In this document: positions 16,720 through 25,484 of the stretch, piece by piece
How positions within the stretch are numbered: the first letter of the stretch is position 1
Layout: each line of letters begins with the position of its first letter
Assembly (NCBI GenBank): GCA_900470805.1
Contig: UCCA01000021.1
Coordinates: forward strand, 180,936-244,935
Length of the DNA: 64,000 bases
DNA from: Hyphomicrobiales bacterium
GTDB taxonomy: Bacteria > Pseudomonadota > Alphaproteobacteria > Rhizobiales > Rhizobiaceae
Direction: 5' to 3'
The notes under the pieces: generated by a model
Database searches by the model: none
Told to the model about the DNA's origin: nothing
Seen by the model: only the letters and a program-made list of their open reading frames with translations
Program-made: the position numbers and the translations under genes

Positions 16720-18682
16720 CCGCATCGTCGAAGCTTTGCAGCGCATCATGGCGGCTGAGTACTCGACTGGTCACAACATCGTAAAGTTCGACATTCCCGT
16801 CTGCCAAAAGCTCTTCCCTTGGTTCAAGCCAATGGGTCGAGTGACAGACACACTGATCGTCTCTCGGCTCATCTGGTCGAACCTAAAGCAAGACGATTGG
16901 TCACGTATACGCTCAGGCACGAATTACCCGAAACACCTGTGCGGCCGCCATTCCCTTGAGGCATGGGGACATCGCTTCGGCGAGAACAAGGGCGACTACT
17001 CCGCAATGATGAAAGCCAAGGGTCTCGATCCTTGGGCCGAGTACAGCGAAGAGATGATGGATTACTGCGTGCAGGATCTGATCGTCAACTTCCTCTTATG
17101 GAAGACCATCGCCTCCAAGAAACCTGCAGCAAAGGCGGTCGCACTTGAACACGATATCCAGAAGATCATCATCGACCAAGAGCGAAATGGCGTTGGTTTC
17201 AATGTCGTTAAGGCTGGTCGTCTCTATGCTGAACTCAGCGCGAGACGGGAAGCGTTGCTCGAAGAGTGCCGTCTACTATTCCCGAAATGGATTGTGCCAG
17301 GCGGAATTGAAGTACCTTCGCGGACTGTTCGACGTGGTCGAGGAGAATACGGGAAGCGACTTGAGAAAGTATATCATAAGACTACCGGCAAGCCTCTCAA
17401 GGATCGCGAAGTATATCGAGTATACGAGACCGTTACTGCTGGCTGGTCCCGACAGAAATTCGAGATAGTCGAGTTCAATCCCGGCTCAAGAGCGCACGTC
17501 GCTGACAGGCTTATAGCTGTCTATGGCTGGCAACCGATCGAGTTCAACTCCCCTGATGACGACGAAGATGGCGGAGAATTAGGCAAGCCTAAGGTCACCG
17601 ACGAAATCCTCGGCAACTTGGACTATCCCGCAGCCAAGCTGTTGGCCGAGTTCTACGTCATCCAGAAGCGCCTCGGAATGCTATCCGAAGGCAAGAACGC
17701 GTGGCTGACCCACGAGCAGAACGGCATCATCTATGGACAGCTCAACCCTCAAGGCACACCGACTGGACGCGCTACCCATAGCAAGCCCAACCTCGGCCAA
17801 GTGCCTAGCCTTACGAATGCTAAAGGCACCGTGCCTTACGGCCGTGAGTGCCGAGAGCTATTCCAGCCGACCCGCAAGGGATGGGTTCAGGTCGGTGCTG
17901 ACGCGTCGGGCCTTGAGCTGCGTTGCTTGGGCCACGAGCTGCATCCGTTCGACGGTGGAGCTTATGCTGACATCGTACTCAATGGGGACATCCATTGGAC
18001 TAACGCTATCCTTCTCGGTCTCGTACCTCTCGGCACTACGCGAGACGATCACATCAAGCTTCACAAGGAAGCCCGTGCGATAGCCAAGCGCTTCATCTAC
18101 GCGTTCCTCTATGGGGGCGGCGCTGAGATGATCGGCTCGATCGCTGGCGTCACGGCTGAGGAAGTCGCGAAGTGGGGCAAGGACAAGCGCACGATCAACC
18201 GCCTTGTGAAAGACGGTAGGCATCCGGAGCCAGCTCTGGTCGCTACGATCGTCAAGGGCGGCAAGCTCATGGACAAGTTCCTTGAGAACCTGCCAGCGCT
18301 CAAGGATCTCAAAGACCGGATTAAGGATGAGCTTAAGGAACTGGCCGGAAACCTTCGTGGTCTCGACGGTCGCCTCCTTCCGAGCCGTAGCGCTCACTCG
18401 GCCTTGAACCTTCTCCTACAGTCTGACGGAGCGCTTATCTGTAAGCAGTGGATCATCATTGCTCATAGAGACCTGGCAGCTGCCGGTTACGTCCTCGACG
18501 CTGACTACGCGCAGATGCTTTGGGTCCACGACGAGATCCAGATCGAGTGCCGCCCTGAGATCGCTGAGGACGTAGCTCGGATCATTCGTGAGGCCGTGCC
18601 TAAGGCTGGCCTGTTCTTCGACTTCCGCGTCAAGCTCGACGGGGAAAGCATGATCGGAGAGCATTGGGCCGCATGTCACTAA
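16583..18682 (+). CDS. T7 gp5-like DNA polymerase (family A)
   Basis: 699 aa, against 704 in T7. The N-terminal 3'-5' exonuclease opens with WLLWDLETNG (Asp14, Glu16), followed by GHNIVKFDIPVCQKLF. The polymerase domain has motif A GADASGLELRCLGH (Asp440), motif B AKRFIYAFLYGGGAEMI and motif C WVHDEIQIE (Asp650). The insert between fingers and thumb probably serves as a thioredoxin- or partner-binding site, but the T7 sequence is not conserved there. It replicates phage DNA with the primase-helicase and SSB in this cluster. Confidence 0.95.
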   Translation: MPPITPTKEWLLWDLETNGFLAVVSKIHCVAILDIKTGATFRYGPDRIVEALQRIMAAEYSTGHNIVKFDIPVCQKLFPWFKPMGRVTDTLIVSRLIWSNLKQDDWSRIRSGTNYPKHLCGRHSLEAWGHRFGENKGDYSAMMKAKGLDPWAEYSEEMMDYCVQDLIVNFLLWKTIASKKPAAKAVALEHDIQKIIIDQERNGVGFNVVKAGRLYAELSARREALLEECRLLFPKWIVPGGIEVPSRTVRRGRGEYGKRLEKVYHKTTGKPLKDREVYRVYETVTAGWSRQKFEIVEFNPGSRAHVADRLIAVYGWQPIEFNSPDDDEDGGELGKPKVTDEILGNLDYPAAKLLAEFYVIQKRLGMLSEGKNAWLTHEQNGIIYGQLNPQGTPTGRATHSKPNLGQVPSLTNAKGTVPYGRECRELFQPTRKGWVQVGADASGLELRCLGHELHPFDGGAYADIVLNGDIHWTNAILLGLVPLGTTRDDHIKLHKEARAIAKRFIYAFLYGGGAEMIGSIAGVTAEEVAKWGKDKRTINRLVKDGRHPEPALVATIVKGGKLMDKFLENLPALKDLKDRIKDELKELAGNLRGLDGRLLPSRSAHSALNLLLQSDGALICKQWIIIAHRDLAAAGYVLDADYAQMLWVHDEIQIECRPEIAEDVARIIREAVPKAGLFFDFRVKLDGESMIGEHWAACH

Positions 18683-18885
18683 TCGCAGCAGACGTAAGGT
18701 CACTCCTTGCGCTGCTGTACGAAGGAGGTCCGGCTCTCACGAAGGGCAACCTATCGCGGTCTATGGCAGACGCAATCGCTGAGGCAGCAAGCCGAGGCTT
18801 CATCACAACACTTCTGGACGGCGAGGCTACACGCTGCTGGCGACTAACGCCGCAGGGTCTCGCTGTCCTGCAGTACGGAGACTAA
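18673..18885 (+). CDS. Small winged-helix-like protein (70 aa)
   Basis: The ATG at 18673 overlaps the polymerase end. Helices (LIAADVRSLLALLYEGGPAL, MADAIAEAASRGFI) are followed by a wing-like CWRLTPQGLAVLQYG, the typical end of small HTH proteins. DNA binding is plausible but not shown. Confidence 0.55.
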   Translation: MSLIAADVRSLLALLYEGGPALTKGNLSRSMADAIAEAASRGFITTLLDGEATRCWRLTPQGLAVLQYGD

Positions 18886-18891
18886 TTACAC

Positions 18892-19113
18892 ATGATCACA
18901 CAGATCAAAGTTGTGAGCGGGGACGATGAGTTCCTGTTCGACACAAACGCTGTGATCTTCCTGAAAGGCCCAAGCCATCAGGTCCAGATCACGATCAATC
19001 CAGACGGCGAGGCGAACATCGTCTCGTTCGAACCGCATCAAGGCTCCCTCTACGTTGAGGTGGACGGTGCAGACTGCAACTACTTCTCTCGTCAGGTGGT
19101 CGTCAGCCATTGA
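18892..19113 (+). CDS. Hypothetical phage protein (73 aa)
   Basis: An all-beta-looking acidic protein (MITQIKVVSGDDEFLFDTNA, then GPSHQVQITINPDGEANIVS). It ends in a 4-base overlap with the exonuclease gene. No family recognised. Confidence 0.6.
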   Translation: MITQIKVVSGDDEFLFDTNAVIFLKGPSHQVQITINPDGEANIVSFEPHQGSLYVEVDGADCNYFSRQVVVSH

Positions 19114-19934
19114 AGACCCTCCTCATAGACGGCGATGCGCTTGTCTACCAGCTGGCCTTCTCCGCTGAGGTGAAGACCAATTGGGCAGATGAGGGCGAAG
19201 AGCCTATCTGGACGATCCACGCAGATGAGGCGGAAACTACATTCCGTCTCGTCCGCGCCGTGCAGAAGCTCCAAGAAGTGCATTGGGCAGACAACGTTGT
19301 GTTTGCCCTAAGCGATCCTGACGAGAACTTCCGGCTGGACTTCTGGCCGACCTACAAGGGGAACCGCAAGGAAACGCGGAAGCCCTTGCTTCATGCCCGC
19401 ATGAGGGAAGTCGTACAGGAGAAGTTCAAGACGTACCTTAAGCCAAGGCTTGAGGCAGACGACACGATCGGCATCCTGGCTACGAACCCCTTCATCATCA
19501 AGGGCGAGAAGGTCATCATCTCTGATGACAAGGATTTCAACACGATCCCCGGCGAACGGTTCAAGTTCAGGGTCGATCCGAAGACCGGCCAGTATCCCGG
19601 CTGGAACCAGACCACGGGCGATGCAGAGAAGTATCACCTCCAGCAGACCCTAAGCGGCGACATGACGGACTTCTATCCCGGTTGCCCGAAGATGGGTCCG
19701 GTCAAGGCCACTCGGCTTATTGAGGACACACACAGGGAATGGTGGGAGAGCGGCAATACGCAGCCATCCAACTATGTCCCATGGGTCTGGCCAAAGATCG
19801 TCGAGAAGTACGCCGAAAAGGGTCTCACAGAAGACGACGCCCTGACGCAAGCCAGATGCGCGCGCATCCTGCGCACTCAGGACTTCGACTACAAAACGCA
19901 ATCCCCAATCCTATGGACTCCTCATGGACAATGA
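19110..19934 (+). CDS. T7 gp6-like 5'-3' exonuclease
   Basis: 274 aa, a flap-nuclease-family enzyme. TTG start. The metal-binding acids are in LLIDGDALVYQ, RLEADDTIGILA and ISDDKDFNTIPG, and a helix-hairpin-helix-like element is GCPKMGPVKATRLIE. It removes RNA primers and degrades host DNA to nucleotides during T7-type replication. The order polymerase, small genes, exonuclease is as in T7. It overlaps the next gene by 11 bases. Confidence 0.9.
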   Translation: MKTLLIDGDALVYQLAFSAEVKTNWADEGEEPIWTIHADEAETTFRLVRAVQKLQEVHWADNVVFALSDPDENFRLDFWPTYKGNRKETRKPLLHARMREVVQEKFKTYLKPRLEADDTIGILATNPFIIKGEKVIISDDKDFNTIPGERFKFRVDPKTGQYPGWNQTTGDAEKYHLQQTLSGDMTDFYPGCPKMGPVKATRLIEDTHREWWESGNTQPSNYVPWVWPKIVEKYAEKGLTEDDALTQARCARILRTQDFDYKTQSPILWTPHGQ

Positions 19935-20127
19935 AGACGAAATCTCGATCGATGTGAACGAGAGAAGCCGCACGTATTACTTCACGTCGGGCAATAAGCT
20001 GACGCTCGAAGACGTAATCCGGATCGAGGCGTCTACCAAGAGCCGAACGCACGTCGTCTACACAGGCGATGGAAAGTGCACTGCAGTGTCTGGCGAGTTT
20101 GATGCAGTGGAGACAGACGAACGATGA
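19924..20127 (+). CDS. Hypothetical phage protein (67 aa)
   Basis: An acidic, beta-rich small protein (DEISIDVNERSRTYYFTSGN, then TKSRTHVVYTGDGKCTAVSG). It overlaps both neighbours, so it is translated in line with them. No family recognised. Confidence 0.6.
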   Translation: MDNEDEISIDVNERSRTYYFTSGNKLTLEDVIRIEASTKSRTHVVYTGDGKCTAVSGEFDAVETDER

Positions 20128-20708
20128 GCCTGTTCAAGAAGGGAGATCTTATCAAGTGCATCGACGATCGCGGTAGTAGAGATCTGGCGAGAGGATGCGT
20201 CTATAGGTTCGACAAGTACGCAGACCATGATCCAGACCTTATATTCGTAGATAGTGGCTCTTCGATGTACTTTGCCAAACGCTTCGAGCTGTTTTCGAAC
20301 GCTGATCCGAAACCTGACTACCCCGCGCCAGCCTCAGGCTATCCTGATGGCAACCCCAAGACAGCGATCGGCCTGACCAAGCCTTCCTTCTCGAACGTCC
20401 CGGCTCCGGCTCTCCTGCCGATGATGAAGGCGTTTGCTGACGGCAAGCAGAAGTACGGCCGGTTCAACTGGCGAGAGAAGGGAGTGACCGCGAGTGTTTA
20501 CTACGACGCAGCGCAACGACACCTCATGGCCTATTGGGATGGTGAGGACAGGGCTAGCGATAGCGGCGTTCATCACCTGGGACATGCCATGGCGTGCCTC
20601 GCTATCATCCTTGATGCAGAGCGTCATCAGAAGCTCAACGACGACCGCAACGGGCAGGGGGAATTCTCCAAGCTCGTCGCAGAGATGACTGAGAAGGTGA
20701 CTGCTTAG
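20124..20708 (+). CDS. dGTP/dATP diphosphohydrolase N-terminal (DUF5664) family protein
   Basis: 194 aa in two parts. Residues 1-55 are another copy of the small module seen at 8339 and 8875 (KKGDLIKCIDDRGSRDLARG). Residues 95-175 (KYGRFNWREKGVTASVYYDA, RHLMAYWDGEDRASDSGVHH, LGHAMACLAIILDA) match DUF5664, which is related to the MazG/MazZ all-alpha pyrophosphohydrolases that cleave dNTPs. A nucleotide-pool role during replication is likely. It is the last gene of the replication block. Confidence 0.7.
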   Translation: MSLFKKGDLIKCIDDRGSRDLARGCVYRFDKYADHDPDLIFVDSGSSMYFAKRFELFSNADPKPDYPAPASGYPDGNPKTAIGLTKPSFSNVPAPALLPMMKAFADGKQKYGRFNWREKGVTASVYYDAAQRHLMAYWDGEDRASDSGVHHLGHAMACLAIILDAERHQKLNDDRNGQGEFSKLVAEMTEKVTA

Positions 20709-20713
20709 GCGGT

Positions 20714-20757
20714 CACTTTCACTATCACGAATGAGAATAAGAGTTACGCACCAGAAC
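20714..20757 (+). promoter_or_regulatory. Composite element: TTTCACTAT plus repeat copy D
   Basis: TTTCACTATCACGAATGAGA is joined to GAATAAGAGTTACGCACCAG. It sits exactly between the replication block and the structural block, where T7-like phages place strong late promoters. Confidence 0.5.
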
Positions 20758-20773
20758 AATAGGCCCAAACTCT

Positions 20774-21028
20774 ATGCATGACGATAACACCATCCCTCAG
20801 CATGATTGGGAAGATCCTTTTGAGGTCTCTACTCCTAAGGCCAGACCTGATGTCCTGCCTCACGTTGACGAAGCGCTGATCAAACACCTGCGTGAACGCC
20901 GTGAATGGATGGACAAGACCCCTGATCCCTCATGGGACGACACACTCATCCAACGCAACATTGGTGCCAACGCCGTCCTCCTTTACCTAGAGCAACTGCT
21001 TGAAGAACAGCGTGGCGCTCCAGTCTAG
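20774..21028 (+). CDS. Hypothetical phage protein (84 aa), start of structural block
   Basis: First gene after promoter-like copy D. Acidic N-terminus (MHDDNTIPQHDWEDPFEVST) and a C-terminal helix (NAVLLYLEQLLEEQRGAPV). It lies just before the gp7.3-like and portal genes. No family recognised. Confidence 0.6.
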   Translation: MHDDNTIPQHDWEDPFEVSTPKARPDVLPHVDEALIKHLRERREWMDKTPDPSWDDTLIQRNIGANAVLLYLEQLLEEQRGAPV

Positions 21029-21039
21029 AAAGAACGCCC

Positions 21040-21282
21040 ATGTGCCTTCCCAAGCCCAAGGTCACAACCAACACCACTGAGACCGTAACGCCTCAGGCCG
21101 CACCTCAGCCAGCTCCAGTAGCAGACTCCGTGGTCTCCGATGACGATACGTCAGTAGGCATCAAGGCCGCTCGTGGTGCATCAAAGCTCTCGAAGAAGCG
21201 ATCCCAACTAGGCGGCACAGGCTCCGCAGGTTCGGGTGCCTCAGGCTCCAGTGGTCTCGGCATCCAAGGGGTAGCCAAGTAA
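21040..21282 (+). CDS. T7 gp7.3-like tail/virion assembly protein
   Basis: 80 aa, low complexity: a Thr/Pro/Ala/Val-rich first half and a C-terminal KKRSQLGGTGSAGSGASGSS tail. T7 gp7.3 has the same size class, a similar Gly/Ser/Ala tail and the same position before the portal gene. Similarity is by composition and location, so assignment is moderate. Confidence 0.6.
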   Translation: MCLPKPKVTTNTTETVTPQAAPQPAPVADSVVSDDDTSVGIKAARGASKLSKKRSQLGGTGSAGSGASGSSGLGIQGVAK

Positions 21283-21283
21283 T

Positions 21284-22885
21284 ATGGAAGATGAAGTCCT
21301 CGAAGCACCAAGCGGGGACGGATCACCTCTCAAGGATGAATACGATTCACTCGCTACCGTCCGGCAGGTCTACCTCGACCGAGCCCGTGAGAACGCCCGT
21401 CTTACCGTCCCTTCTCTTATACCTCCTGATACCACCCGCAACAGTGGTCGCCGCCTCCCTCAGCCTCCTCACTCTATTGGCGCTCGTGGAGTTAACAACC
21501 TCGCTGCGAAGCTTCTGATCTCCCTGTTCCCATCGAACACTCCCGTCTTCCGCATGGTCATTGATGACTTCGAAGTCGAGAAGATGATGGAGAACGCCCC
21601 GAAGAAGGGGAAGGGTGAAATTCAGAAGTCACTCAATAAGATCGAGCGTGCGGGGATGCAGGAGCTGGATGCCCTCGGAGCTAGAGCCCCGATTGGTCTC
21701 GCCCTAAAGCACCTGCTAGTCGCTGGCAATTACCTGATCTACATGTCTCCGGACACTGGCGAGATCAGAGGATACCCGATCAGCCACTACGTTTGCTCCC
21801 GCGATAGCATGGGCAATCCGCTCAAGATCATCACCGAAGAGACCGTAGCTGTCTCATCGCTGCCTTTAGAAGTGCAGGAAGCTCACAAGATACAGGCCAA
21901 GATCAAAGGGTCTGAAAAGCCTGACAAGGAAGTCCTCGCCCATACAATGATCGAAAAGCTGGCCGATGGTCGGTGGAAGGTCAGGCAAGAGGTCTGCGGC
22001 ATTGAGCTGAAAGACCTCGAAGGTCACTACCCGAAAGACAAATGCCCGTACATCCCGCTCCGGCTTATCGCTGTCGAAGGGGAAGACTATGGGCGGTCGA
22101 TGGTCGAAGACCTTTGGGGCGACCTTGTGTCCGCGAATAACCTGCGTGACGCTCTCGTTAAGTTCGCCAAGGCAGCGGCTAAAGTCCTGTTCTTGGTCAA
22201 GCCTAATGCTTCGACCCGTGTCCGTGTCCTGACGCAAGCCCAAGCTGGTGACTTCGTCGCCGGTAACGAAGGCGATATCTCCGTCCTACAGCTGGAGAAG
22301 TCGCAGGACTTTAGGGTCGCCAATGAGGTCTTGGCCGATGTCACTCGATCGCTTGAGTTCAGCTTTCTCCTCCAGTCCGCTGCAGCTCGTGATGCCGAAC
22401 GCGTCACAGCAGAGGAAGTCCGACAGGTCATCCAAGAGCTGGATGCTGGTCTCGGCGGAATGCACGCAGCACTCAGCGCTGACCTACAGCTTCCCATCGT
22501 CAAGCTATTGCTCTGGCGTATGGAGAAGAAGCGCAAGTTCAAGCTTCCCAAGTCCATCAAGCCAGCGATCGTCACAGGCGTAGCAGCCCTCGGCCGTGGT
22601 CAGGACAGAGCCAACCTAGCGTCGGCCTTCCAAGACTTTGCGCAGCTCAAGATGGTCCCTCCGGAGATCCTCCAGCGCATGAACATCGACGAGCTGATCA
22701 ACCGTGTCTACGCGGCGAACAACGTCGATCCTTTCGGCCTCATGCAGTCCGACGAAGAACTAGCAGCAGCTCAGCAGAAGCAGCAGCTCCAGGCACTAAT
22801 CCAATCCGCCGGCCCAGGCGCAATTCAAGAGCTGACTAAAGGCGCAGTCCAAGGTCAGCTTCAAGACAATCAACCTCAAGGATAA
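21284..22885 (+). CDS. Portal protein (T7 gp8-like head-tail connector)
   Basis: 533 aa, against 536 in T7. The N-terminal region (DEYDSLATVRQVYLDRAREN, RLPQPPHSIGARGVNNLAAK, LLISLFPSNTPVFRM) is the standard start of T7-like connectors. The central GRSMVEDLWGDLVSANNLRD and EEVRQVIQELDAGLGGMHAA segments also fit. It forms the dodecameric ring through which DNA is packaged and ejected. The scaffold gene follows after one small ORF. Confidence 0.93.
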   Translation: MEDEVLEAPSGDGSPLKDEYDSLATVRQVYLDRARENARLTVPSLIPPDTTRNSGRRLPQPPHSIGARGVNNLAAKLLISLFPSNTPVFRMVIDDFEVEKMMENAPKKGKGEIQKSLNKIERAGMQELDALGARAPIGLALKHLLVAGNYLIYMSPDTGEIRGYPISHYVCSRDSMGNPLKIITEETVAVSSLPLEVQEAHKIQAKIKGSEKPDKEVLAHTMIEKLADGRWKVRQEVCGIELKDLEGHYPKDKCPYIPLRLIAVEGEDYGRSMVEDLWGDLVSANNLRDALVKFAKAAAKVLFLVKPNASTRVRVLTQAQAGDFVAGNEGDISVLQLEKSQDFRVANEVLADVTRSLEFSFLLQSAAARDAERVTAEEVRQVIQELDAGLGGMHAALSADLQLPIVKLLLWRMEKKRKFKLPKSIKPAIVTGVAALGRGQDRANLASAFQDFAQLKMVPPEILQRMNIDELINRVYAANNVDPFGLMQSDEELAAAQQKQQLQALIQSAGPGAIQELTKGAVQGQLQDNQPQG

Positions 22886-22888
22886 CAC

Positions 22889-23092
22889 ATGGCACGAGCC
22901 CCCAAGCTTGTAGACGGCGTTCAGGATGTGGACGTTGAAGCAATTCCAGACGGCACGGCCGTAGCTGTCACCTCTGGCGGACCTGTTCAGGGTCTCGAAG
23001 GCGCAGAACGCGAGCCGATCAATTCGTTCGAATGGGAAGTCGTATCGCTCGACGGTCGCTCCCACGGCAACATCACGATCATCACTCACTGA
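22889..23092 (+). CDS. Small hypothetical protein between portal and scaffold (67 aa)
   Basis: ATG three bases after the portal stop. Acidic and probably all beta (DVDVEAIPDGTAVAVTSGGP, then FEWEVVSLDGRSHGNITIIT). Its stop overlaps the scaffold start. It could be a minor virion component; the family is unknown. Confidence 0.6.
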   Translation: MARAPKLVDGVQDVDVEAIPDGTAVAVTSGGPVQGLEGAEREPINSFEWEVVSLDGRSHGNITIITH

Positions 23093-23949
23093 TGTCTGAG
23101 GCCGCACAAGAAGCCAGCTTCGAGTCTCAGCTTGCTGCCGCAACGGCAGAGGCTGAGGCCGAGGAAGCTGCCTACAAAAGCCGTAACGGTCTTACGGCGG
23201 ACGTAGAGGAAACCACTTCCGAAGAGCAGACGGATGACGTCGCAGCTCTCAAGGCACGTATCGCCGAGCTTGAAGCAGCCAAGACTGCAGAGACCAGCGA
23301 AGAAGAAGAAAAGACAGATGAAGAAGAGCCATCAGACGAACAGTCGGAAGAGGGCGCTGAGGACGAATCGCAAGAGATCAATGGCGAGCAAATCACCGCT
23401 GCTGACTACGAGCAGTGGGCTCCTTGGTACGAAGCAGTCGCCAGTGGCGGATCTCTCCCCGAAGAAGCTTTCGCTGCAGCCAAGGAACGTTTCGGCATCA
23501 CCGACCGGTCGATGGTTGAAGACTACGTTCGTGGTCGCATTGCTGGCCGTGACGCTGCTGCTGCAGAGTATTCTTCCGCTGTGCGTGGGGCTGCTGGCGA
23601 AGTAGGCTACGACGCCCTCACAGCTTGGGCTGCAGAGAACCTGTCGCCCGAAGACATCACGAAGTACAACAAGGCCGCTCATTCCAAGAACAAAGACTTG
23701 GCTATCGCAGCCACTGAGGCTTTGGTCTTCCGGATGAAAGCCGAAGGCGGTGTCCCGCCTAAGACCCTGCAGGGCAAGACTACGGTCGCCGTTGCAGACG
23801 TCTACGCGTCCATGGACGAAATGGTCAAGGACATCAACGATACTCGCTACGACAAGGACCGCAAGTTCCGCGATCGGGTCGATGCGAAGATCCAGCGTTC
23901 CGAAAGCGCCAAGAGCGTTAGCGTGACGCGAGGCTCTAAGGCTTACTAA
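23092..23949 (+). CDS. Capsid assembly scaffold protein (T7 gp9-like)
   Basis: 285 aa, against 307 in T7. Strongly acidic, helical N-terminal half (repeated EEEEKTDEEE and DEQSEEGAED strings), then a globular tract (MVEDYVRGRIAGRDAAAAEY) and a basic C-terminal segment, RDRVDAKIQRSESAKSVSVT. Acidic body with basic C-terminal capsid-binding helix is the scaffold plan. The ATG overlaps the preceding stop; the longer frame upstream is not used. It lies between portal and capsid genes as in T7. Confidence 0.85.
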   Translation: MSEAAQEASFESQLAAATAEAEAEEAAYKSRNGLTADVEETTSEEQTDDVAALKARIAELEAAKTAETSEEEEKTDEEEPSDEQSEEGAEDESQEINGEQITAADYEQWAPWYEAVASGGSLPEEAFAAAKERFGITDRSMVEDYVRGRIAGRDAAAAEYSSAVRGAAGEVGYDALTAWAAENLSPEDITKYNKAAHSKNKDLAIAATEALVFRMKAEGGVPPKTLQGKTTVAVADVYASMDEMVKDINDTRYDKDRKFRDRVDAKIQRSESAKSVSVTRGSKAY

Positions 23950-23973
23950 AAAGCTATAGGTCTACCTTAAAGC

Positions 23974-24346
23974 CTGACCGCAAGTCAGCCGACCGAAACG
24001 CCGGTCGTTCGTGTGAATGGCGAGTTTAAAAGCACGGAAACCCTTCCTGTCGGGTGCAATAGACAGGAGCCAATTCGCAGCGCTGCGCTGCAACACAGGC
24101 AAACAGGTATGTGGAGAAATCCACTCGCTTTCTAGTGGCGAGGGCCTCAACGGTTGCCAGTGACGATGGGTGATATCGGAACTGGACTTTATTCAGCATC
24201 ACCTTGGGTAAGCTGCAGCTGAGACCAAGGCCAACGTCGGGAGAGGCGTGACAGGCGGGGAGAGACCCGCACAGTGACCAGTCCTCTTCTGGACACCAAT
24301 CCCGACTTCCGGGTGCACCGATCGTGAGCGGGGACAAATACTCACG
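23974..24346 (+). ncRNA. Structured non-coding block of about eleven hairpins
   Basis: The 453 bases between the scaffold stop and the next start have no convincing ORF but contain a chain of stem-loops: 23974-23988, 23991-24006, 24045-24068 (TCCTGTC/GACAGGA), 24077-24091 (GCAGCG/CGCTGC), 24121-24138, 24169-24203 (GGTGAT/ATCACC), 24202-24230 (CCTTGG/CCAAGG), 24255-24270, 24281-24294, 24301-24313 and 24323-24346 (CGTGAG/CTCACG). I could not match it to a group I or II intron or a known ribozyme. It may be a structured leader, an RNA-processing region or a packaged or regulatory RNA. Confidence 0.45.
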
Positions 24347-24402
24347 AACTATCCTTGTGCCGACTTCTGGCAATCATAACGCCAACCTTAGGAGACTGCC
24401 CA

Positions 24403-24663
24403 ATGGTCAGCCCTGTATCTACAATTCTGATAGGCGTAGCTGGCAAGCAGTCTTACAAGTGGACGAACTCTCCAGCTCCGCTCGCAGCCGAAGGCGCTTC
24501 CGTTAAGGTCGCCGGAGCTGCAGCTACGTGGACGCCATCAGGCGATCATGTGGTCATCTCTTCGCCGACCATCGTAGGTGGTGAACGGATCGAGCTTATC
24601 GCCACTGCGGCGGTCCCCGGCCTTCTGCAGACCGCAGTGCCGGTCTACAAGCCGTATGCGTAA
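24403..24663 (+). CDS. Hypothetical virion protein (86 aa)
   Basis: ATG with a TTAGGAGA site, downstream of the structured block. A small, beta-rich, nearly uncharged protein (GASVKVAGAAATWTPSGDHV, then ERIELIATAAVPGLLQTAVP). Position between scaffold and capsid suggests a head decoration or fibre accessory role, which is inference. Confidence 0.6.
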   Translation: MVSPVSTILIGVAGKQSYKWTNSPAPLAAEGASVKVAGAAATWTPSGDHVVISSPTIVGGERIELIATAAVPGLLQTAVPVYKPYA

Positions 24664-24674
24664 GGAGATGGCCT

Positions 24675-25484
24675 TTGGCTGATACCCTTACGAGTTCCCC
24701 TTTCTCCTATCCTATGGGGTCGTTTTACGGCGACCTTGATACCCGCATTAAGGTGCTTGAGGCTGCGATCGGGTCAGGCGGCGGCGCTGTTCCGGACTAC
24801 TCAGTGACGAGCTTTAAGCTAGCCGATGGCGCTGTCATCACGGCAAAGGTCGCTGACGCCAACATCACCTATGGCAAGCTCGCGGCTGACGTTAAGTCGA
24901 AGCTTTGGGAAGCCGGTATTACACCTAATCAAACGGTCAGCGATCTTGCAGACGCTAGGACAAGGCTGACAGCTGCAGAAGCGAAGATTACTTGGGAAAA
25001 GATTGCGGTGGTAGACTTCGTGTCTCAGACACAGCTTATCCAAACCGATCTAGGCGCTTTCCGAGATCTGCGCATTACACTTGAACTTGAGCCAGGAGCG
25101 TCGGCCACGACCACCATGCAGGTCTCTGCGAACAATGGTGGAGCATGGTTGGCAGGTGGAACTGACTATAGCTCCATCGGCGCGTACTCTCAGTCCGGTG
25201 TAACCTCTCCAGCTGCATTCACTATAACAGGAAGCGCATTCGCTTGGTTTGCCAGCAATGCAGGGTCCGCAGCGCGTCCGCAGATAGAGACATTGACGTT
25301 CGGCCAGTTCAACAAGGCCAAGGAGATGCAAGGTACAGGTACGGGGTCATGGATATCCGGTAGCCAGTTCCTCACGGCGGCCGTATCGATGAACTACGCA
25401 CCTGCCACCGCACTAAATGCGCTGAAATTCCTATTCACGGTTGCCTGTAGTGGGCGTTTGATTATCGAAGGGATTAAGGGGTAA
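24675..25484 (+). CDS. Fibre-like structural protein (269 aa)
   Basis: A TTG start with an AAGGAGA site six bases upstream. The N-terminal 30 residues contain a short coiled segment (GDLDTRIKVLEAAIG). Residues 40-110 have the repetitive VTSFKLADGAVITAKVADAN / ITYGKLAADVKSKL pattern typical of trimeric phage fibre stalks. The C-terminal half is Ser/Thr/Gly-rich beta sequence ending in hydrophobic FLFTVACSGRLIIEGIKG, like a receptor-binding or fibre head. T7 has its fibre after gene 16; none is found there, so this may be the tail or head fibre relocated beside the capsid gene. Confidence 0.55.
   Translation: MADTLTSSPFSYPMGSFYGDLDTRIKVLEAAIGSGGGAVPDYSVTSFKLADGAVITAKVADANITYGKLAADVKSKLWEAGITPNQTVSDLADARTRLTAAEAKITWEKIAVVDFVSQTQLIQTDLGAFRDLRITLELEPGASATTTMQVSANNGGAWLAGGTDYSSIGAYSQSGVTSPAAFTITGSAFAWFASNAGSAARPQIETLTFGQFNKAKEMQGTGTGSWISGSQFLTAAVSMNYAPATALNALKFLFTVACSGRLIIEGIKG

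Noticed and set aside
20124..20708. MazZ-related domain as a sign of a 2-aminoadenine (Z) genome
   Set aside because: No PurZ or DatZ homologue was seen in the prophage and the DNA polymerase is T7-like, so a Z-genome is not supported.
23974..24346. Group I or group II intron in the structured block
   Set aside because: No recognisable P7/P3 core, domain V or split exon; the scaffold gene is intact upstream.
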